Shown here: positions 1 through 6,849 of the stretch, one piece after another | Layout of the letters: every line of letters starts with the position of its first letter | How positions within the stretch are numbered: position 1 is the first letter of the stretch | NCBI GenBank assembly: GCA_902494565.1 | Contig: CABUTN010000030.1 | Span: 1 to 23,984, forward strand | Length of the DNA: 23,984 nucleotides | Direction of reading: 5' to 3' | Source: an uncultured Collinsella sp. | GTDB lineage: Bacteria > Actinomycetota > Coriobacteriia > Coriobacteriales > Coriobacteriaceae | Position numbers and translations under genes: made by a program | Notes under the pieces: model-generated | What the model was told of the DNA's origin: nothing | The model's database searches: none | What the model saw: only the letters and a program-made list of their open reading frames with translations

Positions 1-40
1 CCCGATAGGCTCGCGCCGGTCCAAAAAGTTGGCGCGGCAA

Positions 41-64
41 GAAAAATGCGCCCCCGTGGGCGCA
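41..64 (-). terminator. Rho-independent terminator after the OrfA-like gene
   Basis: Read on the minus strand there is a 7-bp GC stem (TGCGCCC paired with GGGCGCA, 4-nt loop) followed immediately by TTTTTC. It begins 12 bases past the stop codon of the OrfA-like gene. Its position suggests that gene is transcribed alone, although in IS3 elements a hairpin here could also stimulate frameshifting. Confidence 0.65.
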
Positions 65-76
65 CCATCCCGTTTG

Positions 77-472
77 CTATTCCGCCTTTTTAACGCGCGG
101 CTTACGGCCCCGCGGCTTATCGACCAGTGCGGACTCACCGCTCTCGCGATACTGGCGGCACCAAGCCTTGACCGAAGACTCGCTGGGAATCTTGTGCTTG
201 ATCATGGCCTCGCGAACCGTCAAGCCGTTTTCCAGACGGTCCTTAACCACAGCGAGCTTTACGTCGTACGAATAGGTGTGATGATGCGAACCGGCGTTGA
301 GAACGGCGTCGGCACCGCCCACGGCATACGCGCGGGCCCACTGACGAGCCGTGGCCTGGGGAATGCCGAGCTCCGCGGCGAGGGCGCGATGACCGACCCC
401 CTCTTGGAGGACCTCGACGGCGCGCTGCCTGACCTCGGGCGCATGCGTGCGAGTCCTAGTTGCTTCCGACAT
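77..472 (-). CDS. IS3/IS150-type OrfA-like helix-turn-helix protein
   Basis: A 131-aa basic protein with two helix-turn-helix segments, roughly residues 10-50 and 70-115. The second has the layout of IS150-type OrfA proteins: a GLTVREA recognition-helix motif, then WCRQYRESGESAL and a basic KPRGRKPR tail. In IS3 elements OrfA binds the terminal repeats, and a frameshift joins it to the DDE-domain OrfB. No OrfB is visible in the 76 bases left before the window edge, and a terminator hairpin follows the stop. It may therefore be a standalone derivative or the front half of an element cut by the edge. The codons before the stop include T-AAA-AAG, close to the IS3 slippery A-AAA-AAG but not identical. 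ATG at 472 is preferred; an in-frame GTG lies at 481. The upstream DNA is AT-richer than the rest of the window. Confidence 0.7.
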   Translation of the reverse strand: MSEATRTRTHAPEVRQRAVEVLQEGVGHRALAAELGIPQATARQWARAYAVGGADAVLNAGSHHHTYSYDVKLAVVKDRLENGLTVREAMIKHKIPSESSVKAWCRQYRESGESALVDKPRGRKPRVKKAE

Positions 473-522
473 ACCTGCCACTTCTTAGCCTTAACCGTTA
501 ATCTGCTTTCTTACGTGCAAGT

Positions 523-551
523 TAGATAGTAGCATTTTACTGTTTGCTCAA
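523..551 (-). promoter_or_regulatory. Candidate promoter for the OrfA-like gene
   Basis: On the minus strand, TTGAGC (-35, 546-551) and TATCTA (-10, 523-528) are separated by exactly 17 bases and lie about 50 bases upstream of the chosen ATG. Sigma-70-like by eye only. Confidence 0.4.
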
Positions 552-806
552 AGCAGTTAATTAAAATAGACGCGGCGTTATCTGGGCATTTGGCACCAAA
601 TTACGACATTTCTTTATCGATTATTTACGCTGGTAGCTGACTCGCAGCTAATCGTCATTCGCTTGTCAACAAAATTGGCATCTCTTTATATCCTTTGGTA
701 TAGAGGATATAGTTATTAACCCCTCCCCCAATAATTTTGAGTGATCTGCGAGGCAGTAGACGTCCTCACTCCTCATGATTACCGCGCATTGCCATCCACC
801 GGAGCA
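552..806. other. AT-rich intergenic region without a supported gene
   Basis: No convincing coding region. The stretch is clearly AT-richer than its surroundings. An 8-bp perfect inverted repeat, TATATCCT at 687-694 and AGGATATA at 704-711, could be an operator or simply AT-rich chance. The AT-richness fits a junction with acquired DNA next to the IS3-like gene. Confidence 0.5.
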
Positions 807-846
807 AAACAAAAAGGGCGGGACCTGCTGCGCTTGCAGGCCCCGC
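807..846 (-). terminator. Rho-independent terminator of the flavin oxidoreductase gene
   Basis: On the minus strand an 11-bp stem, GCGGGGCCTGC with GCAGGTCCCGC (one G-T wobble, 7-nt loop), is followed by CCTTTTTGTTTT. It lies about 75 bases past the stop of the oxidoreductase gene. Confidence 0.8.
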
Positions 847-921
847 ACCGGTTGACACCCGACGGGACACAGCCGGGCGAGACGGATCCGTGCTACCGCC
901 CCGCCTGGCCGCGATGTTCAA

Positions 922-2958
922 CTACAGCTCGTTGGCCGCGTGATACGCCGTGCGAATGGCGCTCGCAATGTCGGCGGTGCGCTCGCCCGAGCAGTCGCCT
1001 ACGCAGGTCACGGGCACCGTCACACCATCCAGGTCAAACGCGTTGGCCTTGGAGCCCACGGCCATCACCACGTAATCGCAGGCGATCTTCACCGGCTCCT
1101 CGGCGCCGTCCTCGGTGGTGCGAACAGCCTCCACGCCCTCGTCGGTAATGGCGGTCAGGCGGGTCTTCACGTGCTGCTCCACGTTGTGCTCTGCAAAGTC
1201 GCTCATAATCAGCGGCAGAATGGTCTCGGACTCGCCCGCGGCAATCTTGTCGAGCATCTCGACGATCGCCACCTCGCAGCCGTGCTGCAGCAGATACTCG
1301 GCAGTCTCGGTGCCCACCAGGCCACCGCCAATGACGGCGACGCGGCCGCTGAGCTCCACCTTGCCGGCCAGCACGTCCCAGCTCGAGACGACCTTGTCCG
1401 AGTCGGCGCCCGGAACGGGGATGACCACGTCGTGCGCGCCCGCGGCCACAATCGCGGCGTCGGCGGCGTTGAGGTCCTCAGCGGTAGCGGCATGGCTGAG
1501 CTCAACCTTCACGCCCAGGCCAGGCAGAATCTTCTCGTAGTACTCGACCGAGCGCATGATCTCGTCCTTGCGCGGAGGCGCAGCCGCCAGCACAATCTGG
1601 CCGCCCAAGTGATCGCTCGCCTCGTAGATGGTCACGTCGTAGCCGCGCTTGGCCGCCACGCGTGCGGCCTCCAGGCCGGCGATGCCGCCGCCCACCACGG
1701 CGATCTTCTTGTCGCCCTCGCCCGGCTTAATGGCGATGGTCGCCTCGTCGCCGTTCTCCGCGTTGAGCACGCACGAAATGTACTTGCGGTTTTGAATCGC
1801 GTCGACACAGCCCTTGTTGCAGTTGAGGCACTCGCGGATGGGCTCACCCGTGGCGGCCTTCAGCGCAATGTCGGGGTCGCACATGAGCGAGCGGCCATAG
1901 GCGATGATGTCGGCGGCGCCGTCTTCCAGAATCTTCTCGCCGGCCTCGACCGAGACAACACGGCCGACGGTTGCCACCGGCACGGAGACCAGGGCCTTGA
2001 CGCGCTCGGCCACGGACAGCGTCCAGTTGTAGGGCATGGCGCCCATGGGCGGAATGGTGTCGCCCATGTTGCCGGTGTGGTTGGCCTGCGCGACCTGGAT
2101 CATGTCGATGCCCGCACCCTCAAGCAGCTTGGCAAACTCGCAGGCCTCGTCGGGCTGCAGGCCGCCCTTGCCGCGCGGCGTGCCGTCGGGGTTCTCCATA
2201 ATCACGGGGAGCTTGTACTCCACCATCAGCTGCGGCGCGGCTTCCTTAATGGCAGCGACGACCTCCAGCGCGTAGCGAACGCGGTTCTCGAACGAACCAC
2301 CGTACTCGTCGGTGCGCTGGTTGAGGATGGCCGAGCACAGCGAACCCACCAGGCGGTCGCCGTGGACCTCGATGGCATCGATCCCGGCCTGCTGTGCGCG
2401 AGCGGCCGAGGCAGCGATGGCCTCCTTGATCTGGGTGAGTTGCTCCACACTCGCCTCGTTCACAAAGTGCTGCATGTCGTGGTGCAGCTTGGCGTAGGCC
2501 TGGTTACGGATCTCGTTGGACTCGGCCATCTTGGCGGCAAAGGTCTCCTCGTCGCCGGCGGCCTTGGCCTCCTGCGCGGCCTTGGCGGCGGCCATGGATC
2601 CCATGACCATGCGGCCGACACCGGGCACGTCGTACTCGGGGTGGAACAGCTGCAGCGCGACCTTGGCACCGTGCTTGTGGACGACGTCGGCCAGCGCCTT
2701 AAACGTGGGGATCTGGGCGTCGGTTGCCAGCTTGGGCGTGGGGCTTGCGGTCATGACGGGAGCGACGTCGCCGATGACGATGTAGCTCACGCCGCCACGG
2801 GCCAAGCGCTCGTAAAAAGCCAGGCTGCGCGCGCCAATGGAGCCGTCACGTTCCTCGTAGCCGGTGGTCAGCGGCGGGAACATAATGCGGTTTTTGAGCT
2901 CAAGGGGGCCAACCGTAATGGGCTGAAGCAGCTTGGATGCAGATGCGGTCATGGACAT
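922..2958 (-). CDS. Old-yellow-enzyme-type NADH:flavin oxidoreductase with FAD/NAD domain
   Basis: A 678-aa protein in the 2,4-dienoyl-CoA reductase/BaiCD-like family. Residues 8-370 form the FMN-binding TIM barrel, with the family signature NQRTDEYGGSFENR at 223-236. C377, C380, C384 and C396 have the spacing of the family's [4Fe-4S] cluster ligands. Two dinucleotide-binding motifs follow: VVGGGIAGLEAA at 421-432 for FAD, and AVIGGGLVGTETAE at 541-554 for NAD(P)H. Where family members usually have HxAHGYL, this protein reads HGDRLVG (199-205). It also carries an Ala/Glu-rich helical stretch at about 120-165. The substrate is therefore unknown; an enone, enoate or similar unsaturated acid in anaerobic reduction is an inference. 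The ribosome site AGAGAGGA abuts the ATG at 2958, so the in-frame ATG at 2952, six bases after the SD, may be the true start. The gene is monocistronic. Confidence 0.88.
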   Translation of the reverse strand: MSMTASASKLLQPITVGPLELKNRIMFPPLTTGYEERDGSIGARSLAFYERLARGGVSYIVIGDVAPVMTASPTPKLATDAQIPTFKALADVVHKHGAKVALQLFHPEYDVPGVGRMVMGSMAAAKAAQEAKAAGDEETFAAKMAESNEIRNQAYAKLHHDMQHFVNEASVEQLTQIKEAIAASAARAQQAGIDAIEVHGDRLVGSLCSAILNQRTDEYGGSFENRVRYALEVVAAIKEAAPQLMVEYKLPVIMENPDGTPRGKGGLQPDEACEFAKLLEGAGIDMIQVAQANHTGNMGDTIPPMGAMPYNWTLSVAERVKALVSVPVATVGRVVSVEAGEKILEDGAADIIAYGRSLMCDPDIALKAATGEPIRECLNCNKGCVDAIQNRKYISCVLNAENGDEATIAIKPGEGDKKIAVVGGGIAGLEAARVAAKRGYDVTIYEASDHLGGQIVLAAAPPRKDEIMRSVEYYEKILPGLGVKVELSHAATAEDLNAADAAIVAAGAHDVVIPVPGADSDKVVSSWDVLAGKVELSGRVAVIGGGLVGTETAEYLLQHGCEVAIVEMLDKIAAGESETILPLIMSDFAEHNVEQHVKTRLTAITDEGVEAVRTTEDGAEEPVKIACDYVVMAVGSKANAFDLDGVTVPVTCVGDCSGERTADIASAIRTAYHAANEL

Positions 2959-3098
2959 TCCTCTCTTGTAGGCGCGGCGGCGATGTTGCCGCGTAGTTGT
3001 CTAGAGGATATGGCATGGGAATACAACAGCGCAACGGAAATCGGCGGACAGCAGGTAGCGGCAGGCGGATGGGGATGGGCGGGGCGGCCCGTCGGTTT

Positions 3099-3155
3099 AT
3101 CTCAATCTGTAACAGTTACGCGGCAAAACCGGGTCTTACTGTTACAGATCGAGAT
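3099..3155. repeat. 18-bp inverted repeat upstream of the flavin oxidoreductase gene
   Basis: Arms 3099-3116 (ATCTCAATCTGTAACAGT) and 3138-3155 match at 17 of 18 positions as inverted repeats, with a 21-nt spacer. Each arm contains a small CTGTnACAG-type palindrome. It lies about 140 bases upstream of the oxidoreductase start and past the tRNA terminator. It could be a paired operator for a TetR- or MarR-type regulator, or a structured RNA leader. Confidence 0.5.
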
Positions 3156-3202
3156 TTTGTTTGAGAGGCCGAGAATTGGACCGAAAACACGGTCCCGAAA
3201 TA

Positions 3203-3234
3203 ACAAAAAAGCTCGCCGGCTAGGCCGACGAGCT
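3203..3234 (-). terminator. Terminator of the tRNA-fMet gene
   Basis: On the minus strand AGCTCGTCGGC pairs with GCCGGCGAGCT (one wobble, 3-nt loop) and is followed by TTTTTGTT. It starts 10 bases after the encoded CCA. Confidence 0.88.
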
Positions 3235-3243
3235 GCAAGTTCT

Positions 3244-3320
3244 TGGTCGCGGGGGCAGGATTTGAACCTACGACCTCCGGGTTATGAGCCCGGCGAGCTA
3301 CCAGACTGCTCCACCCCGCA
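3244..3320 (-). tRNA. Initiator tRNA-fMet (anticodon CAU)
   Basis: A complete 77-nt cloverleaf with genome-encoded CCA. The anticodon loop is CTCATAA. The initiator marks are present: three consecutive G-C pairs at the base of the anticodon stem, and the A11-U24 purine-pyrimidine pair in the D stem (GAGC/GCTC). The acceptor stem reads TGCGGGG/CCCCGCG, so position 1-72 is U-G. Bacterial initiators usually have a true mismatch here (C-A in E. coli), so this is a weak wobble pair instead. It is transcribed alone from its own promoter and terminator. Confidence 0.95.
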
Positions 3321-3351
3321 ATGTCTGGGCGCCTCATGTGCGCAAGAAAGA

Positions 3352-3380
3352 ATATTACGCGGGAGTTCGGTAAACGGCAA
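3352..3380 (-). promoter_or_regulatory. Promoter of tRNA-fMet
   Basis: On the minus strand, TTGCCG (-35, 3375-3380) and TAATAT (-10, 3352-3357) are separated by exactly 17 bases. The predicted start is about 25 bases before the mature tRNA 5' end. Confidence 0.75.
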
Positions 3381-3516
3381 GGAAAATCTCGTGGAGCATA
3401 ATTCCTTCATATTTAAACCCCTCAGCCCCTATCACCGTAAACGAATCGCACCCGAGCGCCGTCGATGGCGCGTATACAATGGTGCGCGTCCTTTTATGCC
3501 AACACTGGGAGTAGAC

Positions 3517-4290
3517 ATGCTGCTCGCTATCGATATGGGAAACACGCAGACGGCCATGGGCCTGTTTGACGGAGACGAGCTGGTGCAGTCGTGGCGCATG
3601 CCCACCGACCGCTCTTATACCGCCGACGAGATCCATGTGCGCCTGATGGGTTTCTTCAAGATGTACGGCCTTTCGCTCGACGCGGTCGACGCGATCGCCT
3701 TTGCAGGCGTGGTGCCGCAGCTCTCGCGCGAATGGCACGCCGTGGCCGACCGCATTGCCGCAGACGCCATCGTCATCGGACCGCAGACGGCCGCGGTGAC
3801 CAAGCTGCGCGCGGCGCGTCCCCAAGCCGTAGGCGCCGATCGCGTCGCCAACGCCGTTGCAGCCGAAACTTTCTACGGCGCGCCGGCAATCGTGGTGGAC
3901 TTTGGCACCGCGACCAATATCGACGTCATCGATGAGGACGGTTATTACATTGGCGGAGCGATCGCGCCGGGCATCCGCATCTCCATGGACGCGCTTGCCG
4001 CCCGTGCCGCCAAGCTCGCCAGTGTGCCGCTCGAGGCGCCCGAGCATGCCATCGGCCGCGATACCGAGGAGTGCATCAAGGTGGGCGCCGTAACGGGCGC
4101 CGCCGCCATGGCTGAGGGCCTGGTCGCGCGCATGAAGCGCGAGCTGGGCCGCGAGGATGCCACCGTTATCGCCACGGGCGGCCTCGCCAGCATCGTCGCC
4201 GATTCGACCGATGCCTTCGACGTGGTCGACGGACAGCTCACCATCAAGGGTATCTGCGAAATCTACCGCCGCATGCAGAAGCTGGCGTAG
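3517..4290 (+). CDS. coaX: Type III pantothenate kinase
   Basis: A 257-aa kinase of the ASKHA fold that phosphorylates pantothenate in the first step of coenzyme A synthesis, in the cytosol. The phosphate-binding DMGNTQTAMGLFDG motif is at residues 6-19. GADRVAN at 106-112 includes the family's catalytic aspartate. VVDFGTATN (126-134) and GGAIAPGI (146-153) are also characteristic. The length is normal for CoaX. Start: ATG at 3517, preceded by GGGAG with about six spacer bases. The in-frame sequence further upstream reads antisense through the tRNA and oxidoreductase genes, so it is not an extension. A TATACAAT at about 3473 could be its -10 box. The gene is divergent from tRNA-fMet and convergent with the next gene, with 20 bases between stop codons. 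Confidence 0.95.
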   Translation: MLLAIDMGNTQTAMGLFDGDELVQSWRMPTDRSYTADEIHVRLMGFFKMYGLSLDAVDAIAFAGVVPQLSREWHAVADRIAADAIVIGPQTAAVTKLRAARPQAVGADRVANAVAAETFYGAPAIVVDFGTATNIDVIDEDGYYIGGAIAPGIRISMDALAARAAKLASVPLEAPEHAIGRDTEECIKVGAVTGAAAMAEGLVARMKRELGREDATVIATGGLASIVADSTDAFDVVDGQLTIKGICEIYRRMQKLA

Positions 4291-4310
4291 GCTCTAACGA
4301 AGCCGAGGCG

Positions 4311-5012
4311 TTACAGCCCGCGAATCCGTACGGCCTCGGGCGGAAACTCTTGCTCGCCGGCATCGGTCTTGATGGTCGCTCGGCCCCAGATGTCCAGGCC
4401 CGCAAACACACCGACCGCAAGCGGCAAGCCGTTGGGCGACACCGCCGCAACTTGGCGACCGAGCAGCGGCACCATGTCGAAGTACTCGCCCAGCACGGGG
4501 GCCAGCGGCCCTGCGGCGCCCTGCGGCGTGTTGGCAACAACCGCCCAGGTGTCCACACGGGTCAGCACGGCGGCGGCCAACTCCTCGACCAGCGCTTCGT
4601 CAGCCACGTCCACACCAAGCTCGCTCAGCGCCGAACGCTCAATATCCACCGTCACGGCACCGAACATGCCTGCGGCACCGGCGCCACCGTTGACGGAGAC
4701 GCGTGCAAACGACGTCTCAAACGCAGGCGCACCGCACACGATATCGCTCGGCCACTGGATACCCACCTTACCGGCAAGGCCCAACCCCGGCGTCGAAGCC
4801 GTGCCCACGAGCGCGTCCATCATGCCCATCGCGGCCACAAACGGCAGGCCGTGGAAGGCATGCATGTTCACATCCGGGCGCACGACCAGCGAAAACGTCA
4901 ACGGCGCCTCGCCCGCGCTCCAAGCGCACCAGCCCGCGGACGCACCCTCGCGGCCCGCGTCACGCGCGGCGTCAAGCTCGGTACCGGCGGCAACAGCATT
5001 CATCTCGATCAT
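4311..5012 (-). CDS. Biotin-protein-ligase-like protein, apparently degenerate
   Basis: A 233-aa protein whose overall order matches biotin protein ligase (BPL_LplA_LipB fold). It has a LTFSLVVRP strand (38-46), a helix LPFVAAMGMMDAL, a WPSD tetrapeptide (87-90) where ligases have KWPND, and a C-terminal SH3-like domain (about 170-233) resembling the BPL C domain. Key positions differ. The lysine before WPxD is Q86. The KLAGIL catalytic segment is replaced by a sequence without lysine (about 96-110). No GRGRxGR biotin-adenylate loop is visible. It may be an inactive or repurposed ligase. It is translationally coupled to folPK: that gene's TAG at 5013-5015 is immediately followed by this ATG at 5012. 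The family call is by eye and moderately confident. Confidence 0.6.
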   Translation of the reverse strand: MIEMNAVAAGTELDAARDAGREGASAGWCAWSAGEAPLTFSLVVRPDVNMHAFHGLPFVAAMGMMDALVGTASTPGLGLAGKVGIQWPSDIVCGAPAFETSFARVSVNGGAGAAGMFGAVTVDIERSALSELGVDVADEALVEELAAAVLTRVDTWAVVANTPQGAAGPLAPVLGEYFDMVPLLGRQVAAVSPNGLPLAVGVFAGLDIWGRATIKTDAGEQEFPPEAVRIRGL

Positions 5013-6743
5013 CTACATACGCCCCAATTCGCCCACGATATGGCCCACGCGGTCCTCGGGCTCCTTGACCTCGACGCCGTTGTAGCGGAAGAACCGCGCC
5101 GGGTCGTGCATCAAGTCCTCAAGCGGCACCAGCACAAAATCGCGCTCGCCGATCAGTGGATGCGGCAGGCGCAGCTTTTTGCCGCCGTGGGTCTCGCCGT
5201 CCATCCACAGCAGGTCCAGGTCGATGGTGCGCGGACCGTTGGCCTTGGCCTTTTTGGAGCGGTCGCGCCCCAGCTCGGCCTCGATCTTCATGAGCTCGTC
5301 GAGCAGCACCAACGGCGCCAGCTCGGTCTTGATCTCGATGACGGCGTTGGCAAACGCGTCCTGGCGCGTCTCGTAGGCAGGCTCGCTCTCGTAGATCTTG
5401 GAGGAGTTGGACACGCAGGTGAGTGGAATCTCGGCGATCATCTCGCGTGCGGCGCGGATGTTGTCGCAGCGATGCCCCAGGTTGGAGCCCACGGCCACAA
5501 ACGCGCGGCGCGGCTGTGGCTTGGCAACCGCCCAGTAGCCGTTCAGGAACTGCGCAAAACCCGCGGCGTCGTGCACGCGCACGATGTTGGCACCGGCCTG
5601 GATGGCGCCCAGGCACACGCCAAACGTAGCGGCATCGCGCTCGGCGGCCTCGGTCACGCCCGAGACGGCGCCCACAAAGCGCTTGCGCGACACGGCGCAC
5701 ATGAGCGGATAGCCCAGTGACGCCATCTTGGCAGTCTCGCGCTGGATGACGATGTCTTCGTTAGCCGACTTACCAAAGCCCGGGCCAGGATCGATGCAGA
5801 TGCGGTCGCGCGACACGCCGGCATGGATGAGCGTGCGGGCCTGGTCGGACAGAAAGCCCATGACGCGGCGCATGATGGGCGCCGAATCGGGCAGGGTGAA
5901 GCGGCGGAGCTGCGAGGTGGGCACGTAGGCTTCCTCGCGGCGGGCGCTGCGGCGCATCATGGCGGCCAGTCGGTCATTGGACTCCGATGCGGCCTCGGTG
6001 GCCTCGGGCGCGGGCGCGACGGTCTCGGCGGCAGCAGCCTGCTCGACGGCCGGCGTCTCCTGCTCGCTTGAAGGCTCGGACGTGGGCTCCGGTTCGCCAA
6101 ATGGCAACGAGGGCTGCACCACGCCGCCCGGAAGCTTGGCCTCCGGCTTAGGCTCGCCCAGCAACTTGCCGCGACGGCGGCGAGCCGGCTTCTCGGCCTC
6201 ACGCGCGGCCTCGGCAGCCGCCTCGCGCGCCTTCTCGGCAACAAACGCCGCTGCCGAGGTATCGAGCTGCACCGTTGCGTGCGTGCGTGCGGGTGCGGCG
6301 ACCTCGCCGGCATGCATCACGATGACGCCGCAGGTACTCGTCTTAACGAACTCGACCATCTTGGGATCGGTGAAGCCCGTCACGTCGTTGACGATCGAGG
6401 CGCCGCAGCGCACGGCCGCCTTGGCAACCGCCACATGACGCGTGTCGATCGAGACGATGGCGCCCTCCTTGGCCAGCGCGCGCACCACGGGCAGCACGCG
6501 GCGAGCCTCCTCGTCGGGGTTGACCGGGGTAAAGCCGGGGCGCGTGGACTCGCCGCCCACGTCGATGATGTCGGCGCCGGCGTCGAGCATCGCCAGGCCG
6601 TACTCGATGGCGGCATCGGGGTCGAAGTGTTCCCCGCCATCGCTAAACGAATCGGGCGTCACGTTGAGGACGCCCATGATGCGCGGACGGTCAAAGCTGA
6701 GCTCGTACTTTCCGCACCGCCATGTCTTGCTGTCGTTCGCCAT
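5013..6743 (-). CDS. folP-folK: Bifunctional dihydropteroate synthase / HPPK (FolP-FolK fusion)
   Basis: A 576-aa fusion performing two consecutive folate steps. The N-terminal DHPS has MGVLNVTPDSFSD (23-35), GGESTRPG (63-70), SIDT (98-101), the MH strand (143-144), IDPGPGFGK (317-325), SRKRF (352-356) and RVHD (389-392). HPPK begins at about 414 with AFVAVGSNLGHR and includes SKIYESEPAYETR and GPRTIDLDLL (503-512). DHPS is split by an unusual insert of about 140 residues (roughly 150-290), rich in Ala, Glu, Pro and Arg and probably disordered. It lies between the MH strand and the DPGPGFGK strand, the region facing the pterin/pABA loops. Start: AGGAGG is followed by ATGTTC and then the ATG at 6743 with six-base spacing, so 6743 is preferred over the ATG at 6749. 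It is the first gene of an operon with the biotin-ligase-like gene. Confidence 0.93.
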   Translation of the reverse strand: MANDSKTWRCGKYELSFDRPRIMGVLNVTPDSFSDGGEHFDPDAAIEYGLAMLDAGADIIDVGGESTRPGFTPVNPDEEARRVLPVVRALAKEGAIVSIDTRHVAVAKAAVRCGASIVNDVTGFTDPKMVEFVKTSTCGVIVMHAGEVAAPARTHATVQLDTSAAAFVAEKAREAAAEAAREAEKPARRRRGKLLGEPKPEAKLPGGVVQPSLPFGEPEPTSEPSSEQETPAVEQAAAAETVAPAPEATEAASESNDRLAAMMRRSARREEAYVPTSQLRRFTLPDSAPIMRRVMGFLSDQARTLIHAGVSRDRICIDPGPGFGKSANEDIVIQRETAKMASLGYPLMCAVSRKRFVGAVSGVTEAAERDAATFGVCLGAIQAGANIVRVHDAAGFAQFLNGYWAVAKPQPRRAFVAVGSNLGHRCDNIRAAREMIAEIPLTCVSNSSKIYESEPAYETRQDAFANAVIEIKTELAPLVLLDELMKIEAELGRDRSKKAKANGPRTIDLDLLWMDGETHGGKKLRLPHPLIGERDFVLVPLEDLMHDPARFFRYNGVEVKEPEDRVGHIVGELGRM

Positions 6744-6818
6744 GAACATCCTCCTAAAATGCCCACGCCGCCGAGCTTGGGGAGCTGGCGGCGGGGTCGC
6801 TTTGCACTCAGTCTTTCT

Positions 6819-6849
6819 ATTGTATCCGCGCGCGCGGGCTAGAACGCAA
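6819..6849 (-). promoter_or_regulatory. Weak candidate promoter for folPK
   Basis: On the minus strand, TACAAT (6819-6824) is a good -10 box. TTGCGT (6844-6849) lies 19 bases upstream, overlapping the end of the sirtuin gene. The spacing is longer than ideal. Confidence 0.35.

Noticed and set aside
666..848. 60-codon minus-strand frame downstream of the oxidoreductase
   Set aside because: It begins inside the terminator hairpin, has no ribosome site and shows no protein-like features.
940..3516. Very long plus-strand open frame continuous with coaX
   Set aside because: It reads antisense through the flavin oxidoreductase and tRNA-fMet. The composition is a Val/Leu/Gly/His-rich shadow typical of GC-rich DNA, and only the part from 3517 has family motifs and a ribosome site.
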